Origin: Accumulibacter sp964428215
GTDB lineage: Bacteria > Pseudomonadota > Gammaproteobacteria > Burkholderiales > Rhodocyclaceae
Assembly (NCBI GenBank): GCA_964428215.1
Contig: CAYRXO010000049.1
Span: forward strand, 1-20,071
DNA: 20,071 nucleotides
Direction: 5' to 3'
The notes under the pieces were generated by a model, which ran no database searches, had not been told where the DNA came from, and saw nothing but the letters and a program-made list of their open reading frames with translations. Position 1 is the stretch's first letter, and each line of letters begins with the position of its first letter. Made by a program: the position numbers and the translations under genes. This document shows, one piece after another, positions 1 through 7,534 of the stretch.

Positions 1-120
1 GTCAAACCGGAAACTAACTACTCCTGTCCGCGTGACAGCGACGTAGAGCCCCTGCTGATCGGCAATCTTGTAGATCTTTCCCGTGGGCTTCAGCGCCTTC
101 AACTTCAAGTCAGTGAGCAT
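1..120 (-). CDS. P4-type tyrosine integrase, N-terminal 40 residues (runs off left edge)
   Basis: Reading leftward from the ATG at 120, 40 codons stay open to the window edge. The peptide begins MLTDLKLKALKPTGKIYKIA and continues with DQQGLYVAVTR. This is the DUF4102 arm-binding domain found at the start of P4/CP4-57-type integrases, with the usual Lys-Pro stretch, a Tyr-Lys step and a D-x-x-GLY-x-x-V motif. Such enzymes integrate genomic islands at the 3' ends of tRNA genes or of guaA. The gene lies 220 bp downstream of guaA on the same strand, which is the expected position for an island inserted there. The catalytic domain lies outside the window, so activity cannot be judged. Confidence 0.88.
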   Translation of the reverse strand, partial: MLTDLKLKALKPTGKIYKIADQQGLYVAVTRTGVVSFRFD

Positions 121-135
121 CTCATCCCCCGAACT

Positions 136-213
136 GATACCGTCAACCGATACCGTCAGGGCATTTGACGGTATCAACCGTGGTCGTTCAAGGCCGGCTC
201 TTCGATACCGTCA
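136..213. repeat. Four copies of GATACCGTCA upstream of the integrase
   Basis: Exact copies of GATACCGTCA occur at 136-145, 149-158 and 204-213 on the plus strand. An inverted copy (TGACGGTATC) lies at 166-175. A degenerate copy (AATACCGCCA) follows at 216-225. The copies at 149-158 and 166-175 form a 10-bp dyad with a 7-nt loop. Their position just upstream of the integrase start, between it and guaA, fits integrase arm-type sites or binding sites for an excisionase or integrase autoregulation. That role is inferred. Confidence 0.75.
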
Positions 214-340
214 CCAATACCGCCAATTTCGGCGCGCTTTGGCGAGGCGATTTGAGACCAGATGAGACGCTAACCAGTTGTCAGGACTTGCTTTTCCCCG
301 GAGAACCGGACGACATGGGACGACCTGACACGAAGATAAT

Positions 341-362
341 TTATTCCCACTCGATCGTAGCC
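341..362 (-). other. Probable island attachment site at guaA 3' end
   Basis: The last codons of guaA (ending in ATCGAGTGGGAATAA on the minus strand) lie next to an integrase gene. The 3' end of guaA is a known integration hotspot for integrative islands that regenerate the gene's end. The exact core cannot be set because the other att copy lies outside the window. Confidence 0.4.
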
Positions 363-1906
363 GGCGGCTTCCCGGAAATGTCGTAAACCACCCGGTTAAT
401 GCCCCGCACTTCGTTGATGATCCGATTTGATACTTTGCCGAGCAGGGTGTACGGCAGTTCAGCCCATTGGGCGGTCATGAAATCCTGGGTCTCTACGGCG
501 CGCAGAGCAAGGACATATTCGTAAGTACGGCCATCACCCATGACGCCGACCGATTTGACCGGCAGAATGACGGCAAAGGCCTGGCTGGTTTTTTCGTACC
601 AACCGGCAGCGCGCAACTCGTCGATGAAGATTGCGTCGGCGCGACGCAGCAGATCGGCATATTCGGGCTTCACTTCACCGAGAATGCGAACGCCGAGACC
701 GGGACCGGGAAAGGGGTGGCGGTATACCATGTCGTGGGGCAGGCCGAGGGCGATGCCGAGTTCGCGGACTTCATCTTTGAACAATTCGCGCAAGGGTTCG
801 AGCAGCCACAGATTCAGTTTTTCTGGCAGGCCGCCGACGTTGTGATGGCTCTTGATGGTGTGCGCCTTCTTGGTCTTGGCGCCTGCCGATTCAATCACAT
901 CCGGATAGATGGTTCCTTGCGCCAGCCAGCGGGCGTTGGGCAATTTGCCGGCTTCGGCCTGGAAAACCTCGACGAATTCCCGACCGATGATCTTGCGCTT
1001 TTCTTCCGGGTCGACGACGCCCTTTAAATGCGTCATGAACTGATCACCTGCATCGACGTAGATGACATGAACCCCGAGATGGTGTGCGAAGGTGGCCATG
1101 ACCTGCTCGGCTTCATGCAGACGTAGCAGACCGTTGTCGACGAATACGCAGGTCAGCTGATCGCCAATGGCACGATGGATCAGCGCCGCGGCAACCGAAG
1201 AGTCGACGCCTCCCGACAGACCCAGGATCACTTCTTCGTGACCGACCTGATGGCGAATTTTGGCAACGGCTTCTTCGACGTAGTCGGGCATATTCCAGTC
1301 GTGCCCGCAACCGCAGATATCGCGGACGAAACGTTCGAGAATTTCCTTGCCTTTGAGCGTGTGGGTCACTTCCGGGTGAAACTGAACGCCGTAAAAACGG
1401 CGTGTTTCGTCCGCCATGGCGGCGATCGGCGTCGACGAGTTGCTGCCGATGACCTTGAAGCCCGGCGGCAAGGCGGTGACTTTGTCACCATGGCTCATCC
1501 AGACGTCGAGCAAACCATGTTGGTCGGTGTTCTGACGATCTTCGATGCCATCGAAAAGCGGCGAGTGGCCGTGCGCACGCATTTCGGCATAACCGAATTC
1601 TCGTCGCGATGAACTTTCTACGCTGCCGCCGAGCTGTGCCGCCATCGTTTGCATGCCGTAACAGATGCCGAGCACCGGAACGCCCAAGCTGAAAACGACC
1701 GGCGGTGCCTTGAAATCATCGACGGCATAGACCGAATTCGGGCCACCGGAGAGAATGATCCCCTGCGGCGCGAAATCGAGAATAAAGCGCTCGCCGACGT
1801 CGTAGGGATGCAACTCGCAGTAAACCTGCTGCTCACGCACCCGACGGGCGATCAGCTGGGCAACTTGTGAGCCAAAATCGAGGATCAGGATTTTCTGGTG
1901 CGACAT
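341..1906 (-). CDS. guaA: GMP synthase (glutamine-hydrolysing)
   Basis: This cytosolic enzyme converts XMP, glutamine and ATP to GMP, the last step of guanine nucleotide synthesis. The 521-residue length is typical for the family. A class I glutamine amidotransferase domain fills about residues 4-200, with the nucleophile Cys82 in GICYGMQ and His177/Glu179 in FHPE. The ATP-pyrophosphatase P-loop SGGVDS is at 231-236, followed by the dimerisation domain, which ends in IEWE. A TTG at 1918 would add four residues, but a GAGG six bases ahead of the ATG at 1906 favours the MSHQK start. It follows guaB by 39 bp on the same strand, so the two probably form an operon. The intact 3' end also serves as the likely island insertion site. 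Confidence 0.98.
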   Translation of the reverse strand: MSHQKILILDFGSQVAQLIARRVREQQVYCELHPYDVGERFILDFAPQGIILSGGPNSVYAVDDFKAPPVVFSLGVPVLGICYGMQTMAAQLGGSVESSSRREFGYAEMRAHGHSPLFDGIEDRQNTDQHGLLDVWMSHGDKVTALPPGFKVIGSNSSTPIAAMADETRRFYGVQFHPEVTHTLKGKEILERFVRDICGCGHDWNMPDYVEEAVAKIRHQVGHEEVILGLSGGVDSSVAAALIHRAIGDQLTCVFVDNGLLRLHEAEQVMATFAHHLGVHVIYVDAGDQFMTHLKGVVDPEEKRKIIGREFVEVFQAEAGKLPNARWLAQGTIYPDVIESAGAKTKKAHTIKSHHNVGGLPEKLNLWLLEPLRELFKDEVRELGIALGLPHDMVYRHPFPGPGLGVRILGEVKPEYADLLRRADAIFIDELRAAGWYEKTSQAFAVILPVKSVGVMGDGRTYEYVLALRAVETQDFMTAQWAELPYTLLGKVSNRIINEVRGINRVVYDISGKPPATIEWE

Positions 1907-1912
1907 GATGAA

Positions 1913-1916
1913 CCTC
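1913..1916 (-). promoter_or_regulatory. Ribosome binding site of guaA
   Basis: GAGG lies six bases before the ATG at 1906 on the minus strand. It overlaps the alternative TTG start at 1918 and so argues for the shorter protein. Confidence 0.7.
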
Positions 1917-1945
1917 AAGAGCGTAGCGTACGGCAGGACGAACGA

Positions 1946-3406
1946 TCAATCGACGTGGTAATTCGGCGCTTCCTTCGTAATCTGCACGTCATGCACATGC
2001 GATTCGCGCACTCCGGCGGCGGTGATCTCGACAAAGGTCGCGCGATCATGCATTTCCTCAATCGTCGAACAGCCAAGATAGCCCATTGATGAACGCAAGC
2101 CGCCCGTCAACTGGTGAATTACCGCCAGTACCGAACCCTTGTAAGGCACACGGCCTTCGATACCCTCCGGCACCAGCTTGTCGACATTGGCCGTCGGATC
2201 CTGGAAGTAGCGGTCGGCAGCGCCAGCGGCCATGGCGCCGATCGAACCCATGCCACGGTATGATTTGTACGAGCGTCCCTGGTACAGCTCGACTTCACCT
2301 GGCGCCTCCTCGGTACCGGCAAACAGGCCGCCGAGCATCACCGCCGCGCCACCAGCCGCGATGGCTTTGGCAATATCGCCCGAATAGCGGACACCGCCAT
2401 CGGCAATCAACGGGATGCCAGTGCCCGCGAGAGCGTCGAAAACCATCTGGATGGCAGTGATCTGCGGCACGCCGACACCGGCGACGATACGCGTGGTGCA
2501 GATCGAACCGGGACCAATGCCGACCTTGACCCCGTCCGCACCGTGATCGATCATCGCCCGCGCGGCGTCAGCGGTGGCAATGTTGCCGCCGATCACGTCG
2601 ACCTTCGGCAGATTTTTCTTGATCCAGTTGACGCGGTCGAGAACGCCTTGAGCGTGCCCATGCGCGGTATCGACGACCAGAACGTCGACCCCGGCCTCGA
2701 CGAGCATCTCGGCCCGCTCTTCGGTTCCCTGGCCGACACCGACCGCCGCGCCAACGCGCAGCCGGCCAGCGCTATCCTTGCTGGCATCAGGATGTTCGGT
2801 GGTTTTGATGATGTCCTTGACCGTGATCAGGCCGCGCAACTCGAAGTCGTCATTGACTACCAATACCCGTTCTAGACGGTGTTTATGAATCAGCGCCTTG
2901 CCTTCTTCGATCGTCGCGCCTTCGTGCACGGTGACCAAGCGATCGCGTGGCGTCATGATGTTGCGTACCGGCTGATCGAGTTTCGTTTCGAAGCGCAGAT
3001 CGCGGTTGGTGACGATGCCGACCACGGTTTCGCCATCGACGACAGGTACGCCGGAAATCTTGTGCTGGTGGGTCAGGGTCAATACATCGCGTACCGGCAT
3101 GCTGGGCGGGACGGTGATCGGATCTTTGAGAATCCCCGATTCGAAACGTTTGACTTTGGCGACTTCGGCGGCCTGTGCCTTGGCGCCAAGATTTTTATGG
3201 ACGATACCGATACCGCCCTCCTGAGCCAGGGCGATGGCCAGACGGCTTTCGGTAACGGTATCCATGGCCGCCGAAACCAGCGGCAGATTGAGCAGGATGT
3301 TGCGTGTCAGACGAGTACGCAGGCTGACATCGCGCGGCATGACGTAGGAGTGGGCGGGAACCAGGAGGACGTCGTCAAAGGTCAACGCCTTGTGGATTAA
3401 ACGCAT
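1946..3406 (-). CDS. guaB: IMP dehydrogenase
   Basis: It oxidises IMP to XMP with NAD+, the rate-limiting and committed step to GMP, and supplies the substrate of the GuaA encoded just downstream. The 486-residue length is normal. The TIM-barrel catalytic domain is split by two CBS domains at about residues 95-205 (conserved starts near PITVPP and MTPRD). The catalytic loop GPGSICTTR places the nucleophile at Cys303, and the flap ends with a Lys-Ser-Tyr-Arg-Gly-Met-Gly-Ser segment typical of the family. The ATG at 3406 gives the canonical N-terminus (MRLIHKALTFDDVLL). No strong Shine-Dalgarno sequence is visible. The gene leads the guaBA operon and is divergent from the DUF4124 gene. Confidence 0.98.
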   Translation of the reverse strand: MRLIHKALTFDDVLLVPAHSYVMPRDVSLRTRLTRNILLNLPLVSAAMDTVTESRLAIALAQEGGIGIVHKNLGAKAQAAEVAKVKRFESGILKDPITVPPSMPVRDVLTLTHQHKISGVPVVDGETVVGIVTNRDLRFETKLDQPVRNIMTPRDRLVTVHEGATIEEGKALIHKHRLERVLVVNDDFELRGLITVKDIIKTTEHPDASKDSAGRLRVGAAVGVGQGTEERAEMLVEAGVDVLVVDTAHGHAQGVLDRVNWIKKNLPKVDVIGGNIATADAARAMIDHGADGVKVGIGPGSICTTRIVAGVGVPQITAIQMVFDALAGTGIPLIADGGVRYSGDIAKAIAAGGAAVMLGGLFAGTEEAPGEVELYQGRSYKSYRGMGSIGAMAAGAADRYFQDPTANVDKLVPEGIEGRVPYKGSVLAVIHQLTGGLRSSMGYLGCSTIEEMHDRATFVEITAAGVRESHVHDVQITKEAPNYHVD

Positions 3407-3433
3407 GGCTTTGATCCAGGGTCACAAATAAGT

Positions 3434-3439
3434 ATTATA
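3434..3439 (-). promoter_or_regulatory. Probable -10 box of the guaBA promoter
   Basis: The minus strand reads a perfect TATAAT about 28 bases before the guaB ATG, giving a short leader of roughly 20 nt. No good -35 box is found at 16-18 bp (the best match, TCGACA, is 20 bp away), so this is moderate evidence only. Confidence 0.5.
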
Positions 3440-3468
3440 CAGTGTGTGTTGTCGAACCTTGTCGATCC

Positions 3469-3903
3469 ATGAAACACTCTATTCTTGCTTTTCTGATGCT
3501 CGTTTCCTGTTCGGTGAATGCCGAGATTTATCGTTGGCAGGACGACAACAACAAAACGATCATTTCCGATCGCCCGCCGCCGAGCAATGTACGCAAGTTG
3601 AAAAAGGTCGAATCGGAAGCGCCGCCAGCCGACGCCGGCAAAACGATGGCTGACCGGGAGATGGAATTCCGCAAGCGCCAGAAGGACGCGAAAGAAAGCG
3701 CCGAGAAGGCGGAAAAAGATAAGCGTCAGGCCGCCGAAAAACAGGATAACTGCGACCGGGCGCGACGAGCGCTCAAGGTATTCGAATCCGGCGAACGTGT
3801 GGCGACCCAGGACAGCAAGGGTGAGCGCGTCTTCCTCGATGAGGCGCAACGCGAACGCGAGACCGTGCGCAACCGCGAGTTTATCCAACAGAACTGCAAC
3901 TGA
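3469..3903 (+). CDS. Secreted DUF4124 domain protein
   Basis: This 144-residue protein has a clear signal peptide (MKHSILAFLMLVSCSVNA, predicted cut after Ala18). The short motif EIYRWQDDNNKTIISDRPPP follows at once and is the DUF4124 signature found in many betaproteobacterial envelope proteins. Residues about 60-110 are rich in Lys, Glu and Ala and probably form a coiled coil. Two cysteines near the C-terminus (DNCDRA and the final QNCN) could form a disulfide in the periplasm. No biochemical role is known for the family. I chose the ATG at 3469 because it directly precedes the signal peptide; an upstream GTG at 3442 would place nine odd residues before it. It is divergent from guaB and convergent with rnfH. 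Confidence 0.85.
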   Translation: MKHSILAFLMLVSCSVNAEIYRWQDDNNKTIISDRPPPSNVRKLKKVESEAPPADAGKTMADREMEFRKRQKDAKESAEKAEKDKRQAAEKQDNCDRARRALKVFESGERVATQDSKGERVFLDEAQRERETVRNREFIQQNCN

Positions 3904-3929
3904 GGCCGCGGCGAACTGCCAATGGCAGG

Positions 3930-4244
3930 CTATTCGCTGTCGCCTGCCCCTTTCTTCATCACTTTGCCTTCAGCGGCGCGTTGCTTGCGCACTTCCTTGG
4001 GGTCGGCAAGCAGCGGCCGGTAGATTTCCACCCGATCCTGATCGCGCAGGGGGGTATCGGGCTTGGCCAATTTGGCAAAGATGCCGAGTTTGTTTTTCGC
4101 CAGATCGATTTCCGGATATTTTTCCAGCAAGCCCGAGGCTTCGATGGCCTGACGAACCGTCGTGCCGACCGGCAGTTTCAGGCTGACGAGGGTTTGTTTC
4201 TTCGCCAGCGCGTAGACGACTTCGATACGCAGCGGATCAGCCAT
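3930..4244 (-). CDS. rnfH: RnfH family protein (UPF0125)
   Basis: The 104-residue product is a small ubiquitin/MoaD-like fold protein of the RnfH (YfjF, UPF0125) family. Typical features are the N-terminal RIEVVYALAKKQ strand, the LPVGTTVRQAIEASGLL segment and the late RVEIYRPLLADPKEVRKQRA motif. The tail is Lys-rich. Its molecular role is unsettled; in some bacteria it lies with rnf genes, but here it sits in the more common ratA-rnfH pair. Its ATG at 4244 overlaps the ratA stop by eight bases (ATGGCTGA), which implies translational coupling. A longer open frame upstream lies wholly inside ratA and is rejected. Confidence 0.93.
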   Translation of the reverse strand: MADPLRIEVVYALAKKQTLVSLKLPVGTTVRQAIEASGLLEKYPEIDLAKNKLGIFAKLAKPDTPLRDQDRVEIYRPLLADPKEVRKQRAAEGKVMKKGAGDSE

Positions 4245-4680
4245 GTTGCAGACCGTAAACCTCGTTGGCGCGCTGGACGAAAGCATCGACGAAGCTGTTG
4301 GCGATATGCCCGAAAACCGGTCCGATCACTTTTTCGAGCATCTTGCTGGAAAATTCGTAGGACAAATGGAATTCGATCTTGCAGGCCTGCGCGGCCAGCG
4401 ATTTGAATCGCCATAAGCCGTTGAGCCGTCGAAATGGCCCGTCCACGAGATGGATCGTCATCGATAACGGTGCATCCTTGTCGTTCTCGGTGGTGAAATG
4501 CGATTTGACGCTGCGGTAATTGATATACAGTGTGGCCACCGTCTTGCGCTCGTCGCGAAAGGCGCAATGGCTCTTGCTGCACCAGGGCAGAAAAATCGGA
4601 TAGTCCTCGACGCGGTCCACCAGTTCGAACATCTGTTGCGACGATCGCTCGATCAGCACCGATTTCTCGACCAGGGCCAT
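4237..4680 (-). CDS. ratA: RatA / COQ10-type START domain protein
   Basis: This 147-residue protein belongs to the SRPBCC superfamily. It starts MALVEKSVLIERS and contains VEDYPIFLPWCSKS, the family's signature loop, and a long C-terminal helix (IANSFVDAFVQRANEVYG). Homologues include mitochondrial COQ10, which binds ubiquinone, and E. coli RatA, reported as a ribosome-association toxin; which role applies here is not settled by sequence. I set the start at the ATG at 4680 because it matches the family N-terminus, although the frame is open further upstream into smpB. It is divergent from smpB and coupled to rnfH, an arrangement widely conserved in proteobacteria. Confidence 0.92.
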   Translation of the reverse strand: MALVEKSVLIERSSQQMFELVDRVEDYPIFLPWCSKSHCAFRDERKTVATLYINYRSVKSHFTTENDKDAPLSMTIHLVDGPFRRLNGLWRFKSLAAQACKIEFHLSYEFSSKMLEKVIGPVFGHIANSFVDAFVQRANEVYGLQHG

Positions 4681-4704
4681 CCGCGCCTTGCCTCGCCAAT
4701 CCTG

Positions 4705-4724
4705 TAGAATGCTTGATTCTAGCA
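4705..4724. promoter_or_regulatory. Back-to-back -10 elements for smpB and ratA
   Basis: On the plus strand TAGAAT (4705-4710) could be the smpB -10. On the minus strand 4716-4724 reads TGCTAGAAT, an extended -10 for ratA. Both -35 regions are poor. The segment also contains the dyad AATGCT (4708-4713) / AGCATT (4721-4726). Confidence 0.4.
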
Positions 4725-4758
4725 TTGCTGCCGAGCGATTTTGCGGGAAACGGGTTCC

Positions 4759-5205
4759 ATGAGCATCGCCACCAACAAGAAAGCCTTTCACGATTATTTC
4801 ATCGAAGAAAAGTTCGAAGCCGGCGTGGTGCTCGAAGGCTGGGAAGTGAAAGCGATACGCGCCGGAAAAGCGAGCATCAAGGAAGCGTATGTCATCGTGC
4901 GCGATGGCGAGGTTTTCCTGTTCGGGATGCACATTACCCCGTTACTGGCCGCGTCTTCGCACGTCCGTCCCGATCCGCTGCGCACGCGCAAACTGCTGTT
5001 GCACGCCAAACAGATCAGCAAGCTGATCGGCCAGGTCGAGCGCGCCGGTTACACCCTGATGCCGCTGGATCTGCATTTCCAGCGCGGGCGGATCAAGGTC
5101 GACATCGGTTTGGCGAAAGGGAAAAAACAGTACGACAAGCGCGAGGCCGAGAAAGAACGCGACTGGCAACGCGAAAAGGCGCGGCTGCTGCGCGTCAAGG
5201 CCTGA
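4759..5205 (+). CDS. smpB: SsrA-binding protein SmpB
   Basis: SmpB binds tmRNA and delivers it to stalled ribosomes for trans-translation. The 148-residue length is normal. Conserved features are the N-terminal NKKAFHDYFIEEKFEAG, the GWEVKAIRAGK core strand, the ITPL and RTRKLLLH segments, and the basic C-terminal tail (KGKKQYDKREAEKERDWQRE), which reads the empty mRNA channel. The ATG at 4759 gives the usual short N-terminus; a TTG at 4741 would add six residues without support. The gene is divergent from ratA-rnfH and convergent with the GntR gene. No ssrA gene is seen in the window. Confidence 0.97.
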   Translation: MSIATNKKAFHDYFIEEKFEAGVVLEGWEVKAIRAGKASIKEAYVIVRDGEVFLFGMHITPLLAASSHVRPDPLRTRKLLLHAKQISKLIGQVERAGYTLMPLDLHFQRGRIKVDIGLAKGKKQYDKREAEKERDWQREKARLLRVKA

Positions 5206-5265
5206 CGCTCGCCGTCATCCCGTGCCATCCGGCATATAGGGCGCTTCAGACAGCGGCGTTCCGGT

Positions 5266-6018
5266 TCAACTGAAATAGCGCAAGGATCGTTGCTGACGGA
5301 TTTCTTCGCTGGCGGCTTCGCTGATCCGTTGGTGCACGAAATTGATATGCGTCTGTGCCGCGTGCCACGCCTGTTCGGGCTGCCGGGCGCTGATCGCATC
5401 GAGGATCGCCCGGTGCTGAGTCATCAGTTGTTGGCCGGTTTCCGGACTGACACCGATTTCCTTCAGCGTCCGCCGCACGTGTTCGTGCAACAGGCGCATC
5501 ACGCTGGACACCAGATGCGCATAAAGAACGTTATGCGCCGCTTCGGCAATCGTCAGGTGAAATGCGACATCGGCAGCCACTTGCGCGCTACGTTCCTTGC
5601 CTTGATAAGCGGTATCGAGACGTTGAAATGCCTGTTCCAGGCGCCGCAGATCTTCGTCGGTGGCGCGTTCTGCCGCCAAGGCAGCCGCGGAAGCTTCCAG
5701 CAAAAAGCGGAATTCCAGCACGTCGTCCTGCAGAAACGGATGCTGTTCGACCAGCCGCTGCCAGGGATCGCTGAAACTGGCTTCGAGTCGATTGGTGACG
5801 AAAGTACCACCACCGTGGCGGCTGACCAGCAGATCACGCGAGACCAGCTTTTTGATCGCTTCGCGCAGGGATGGCCGGGAAACGCCGAGTTCCACTGCCA
5901 GTTCGCGTTCCGCCGGCAAGCGATCGCCCGGCTTGAGCGAGCCTTCGAGGATACGCAGTTCGAGTTGATGAGCAATCGCATCCGGAATGCGTGGCAGATT
6001 GAGTTTGGTGTAGGTCAT
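5266..6018 (-). CDS. FadR-type GntR transcriptional regulator (FCD domain)
   Basis: The 250-residue protein has an N-terminal winged helix-turn-helix (residues about 10-75) with the GntR signature PGDRLPAERELAVELGVSR and the wing HGGGTFV. The C-terminal FCD ligand domain spans about 95-235. Its metal/ligand set is visible as Asp150 and His154 (DVAFH), His202 (TQHRAI) and His224 (TH). Such regulators usually sense carboxylic acids (lactate, glycolate, pyruvate, acyl-CoA or sugar acids); the LldR/PdhR group is closest by eye, but the ligand is unknown. It lies 162 bp downstream of the PKS-oxoamine synthase operon on the same strand and has its own likely promoter, so it may or may not control that operon. 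Confidence 0.92.
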   Translation of the reverse strand: MTYTKLNLPRIPDAIAHQLELRILEGSLKPGDRLPAERELAVELGVSRPSLREAIKKLVSRDLLVSRHGGGTFVTNRLEASFSDPWQRLVEQHPFLQDDVLEFRFLLEASAAALAAERATDEDLRRLEQAFQRLDTAYQGKERSAQVAADVAFHLTIAEAAHNVLYAHLVSSVMRLLHEHVRRTLKEIGVSPETGQQLMTQHRAILDAISARQPEQAWHAAQTHINFVHQRISEAASEEIRQQRSLRYFS

Positions 6019-6040
6019 GCGAACATTTTAAAACGTGAAA

Positions 6041-6053
6041 GTCGCCAAGCGAC
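6041..6053. promoter_or_regulatory. Small dyad upstream of the GntR gene, possible operator
   Basis: GTCGC-caa-GCGAC lies 23-35 bp before the GntR start, just upstream of a minus-strand TAAAAT (6025-6030) that could be a -10 box. Autoregulation is a guess based on position. Confidence 0.3.
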
Positions 6054-6180
6054 TGACAAGCTCCCTCGTTCCTTCTCGGTGGGCAGTCGGGGCGAGGTCG
6101 TAAACGGGCAAGGCTTTCATTCTTCACGCTGGTTCAACAAGCCGTGTCCGCCAGCCGCTACTTTAATCGTACACTGCCTG

Positions 6181-7533
6181 CTATAAGCCTTGCATTTCCT
6201 CGGCCAACGCGCTGACCGTTGCCTGCAGTTGCTCGAAACGATGTTCGCAGGAGATGAAGAAGCGCAAACGTGCCGATTTTTCCGGCACGGCGGGATAGAG
6301 GATCGGCTGGACGTTGATTCCCCGTTTGAAAAGCGCCGCCGCCAGACGTCCGGCGCGGATCGAACTGCCGGTAATCGCCGGCACGACGGCGAAACCGGCG
6401 CTGGTGCCGGTATCGATCCCCGCCGCCTGCGCCTGCGCCAGAAAATAGCGCCCTCTTTCCTGCAAGGCGGCGACGCGTTCGGGTTCTCGTCGCAGGCACT
6501 GCAAGGCCGCCAGCGATGCGGCAGCGACCGGGGGCGGCATGCCGACACTGTAGAGAAAGCCGGGAGCGAGATATTTGAGATGTTCGACCAGCGCCTGTTC
6601 GCCGGCGATGTAGCCGCCGCAGCCGGCCAGCGACTTGCTCAAGGTGCCCATCCAGATATCGACATCCTTGCTGGCCACCGCGCAATGCTCGCGCAGCCCG
6701 AAGCCACGGGCGCCCATCACGCCGAAGGAATGCGCTTCATCGACCATCAGGAATGCGTGATAACGTCGTTTGATGTCGACGAAACGCGGCAAGTCCGGAT
6801 AGTCGCCGTCCATGCTGTAAATCCCTTCCAGGACGATCAACACGCGCTGGAACTGTGATCGTTGCTGGGCGAGAATCCCTGCGAGCGCCTGACTGTCGTT
6901 ATGCGCGAACGGCAGACGGCGCGCGCCCGACAGGGCGATTCCCTGCAGGACGCTGTTGTGGATCAATTCGTCGTGCAGGATCAGATCCTGCGGCCCGAAC
7001 AGATGACCGATGCTGGTGACGTTGGCCGCATGCCCGCTGACGAAAGTCACGGCATCGTCAACTTCATAGATTTCGGCGATTGCCTGCTCGAGTTGACGAT
7101 GCACCGGCCGTTCACCGGAGACCAGCCGACTGGCCGATACAGAAGTGCCGTAACGGTCGATCGCTTCCTTGGCCGCCGCCGCTACCGCCGGATGACCGGA
7201 AAACGCCAAGTAATTGTAGCTGGCGAAATTGATGTAGTCCTGTTCGCCAATGCGCGTCATTGCGCCGGCAATGCCTTCGTGCAGCTTGAAAAACGGGCTG
7301 TCGATGCCCAGTCGATCGGCGCCTTGCTGGATGATGCGGATTTGCTGATAACCGGGATGGAGATCGAAGCGGCAATGCTGTGCAGGAGGCGGGTCGCTGT
7401 CATTCACCTGTCGGGTCGGGGTGGCGGTGGGCTGGCCGTTGCGTTCGGCCTGCCGCAACCGACGCTCCAGTGCCTGTTGAATCAGCTTGTCCTTGATCTG
7501 GGCGGTCAGTCCTGGAAAACCTTTGCGCGACAT
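6181..7533 (-). CDS. PLP-dependent alpha-oxoamine synthase (PKS-associated)
   Basis: This 450-residue class II aminotransferase-fold enzyme belongs to the KBL/BioF/ALAS/SPT group, which condenses an amino acid with an acyl thioester and releases CO2. The PLP-binding Lys300 lies in GTLSKSLAG, Asp265 and His268 in VDEAHSFG, and the ring-stacking His is probably His192 in HDELIHNS. The substrate loop reads YGTSVSASRLVSG (129-140), where biosynthetic homologues usually have Gly-Gly-Ser/Thr-Arg. About 80 residues precede the core; the first 30 form a charged helix (AQIKDKLIQQALERRLRQAE), a possible docking element. The ATG follows the PKS stop after a single base, so translation should be coupled. 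The likely job is releasing the PKS-bound acyl chain as an alpha-amino ketone. BioF or ALAS housekeeping roles are less likely because of the context and the N-terminal extension. Confidence 0.9.
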   Translation of the reverse strand: MSRKGFPGLTAQIKDKLIQQALERRLRQAERNGQPTATPTRQVNDSDPPPAQHCRFDLHPGYQQIRIIQQGADRLGIDSPFFKLHEGIAGAMTRIGEQDYINFASYNYLAFSGHPAVAAAAKEAIDRYGTSVSASRLVSGERPVHRQLEQAIAEIYEVDDAVTFVSGHAANVTSIGHLFGPQDLILHDELIHNSVLQGIALSGARRLPFAHNDSQALAGILAQQRSQFQRVLIVLEGIYSMDGDYPDLPRFVDIKRRYHAFLMVDEAHSFGVMGARGFGLREHCAVASKDVDIWMGTLSKSLAGCGGYIAGEQALVEHLKYLAPGFLYSVGMPPPVAAASLAALQCLRREPERVAALQERGRYFLAQAQAAGIDTGTSAGFAVVPAITGSSIRAGRLAAALFKRGINVQPILYPAVPEKSARLRFFISCEHRFEQLQATVSALAEEMQGL

Positions 7534-7534
7534 C

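Noticed and set aside
467..1027. 186-codon plus-strand frame inside guaA
   Set aside because: It is a shadow of guaA with no family motif.
3397..3888. 163-codon minus-strand open frame opposite the DUF4124 gene
   Set aside because: It is the antisense of a gene with a clear signal peptide and DUF4124 motif, and overlaps the guaB start and promoter.
3914..3930. Dyad CTGCC-aat-GGCAG between the DUF4124 gene and rnfH as a terminator
   Set aside because: Only a 5-bp stem without a T-run on either strand.
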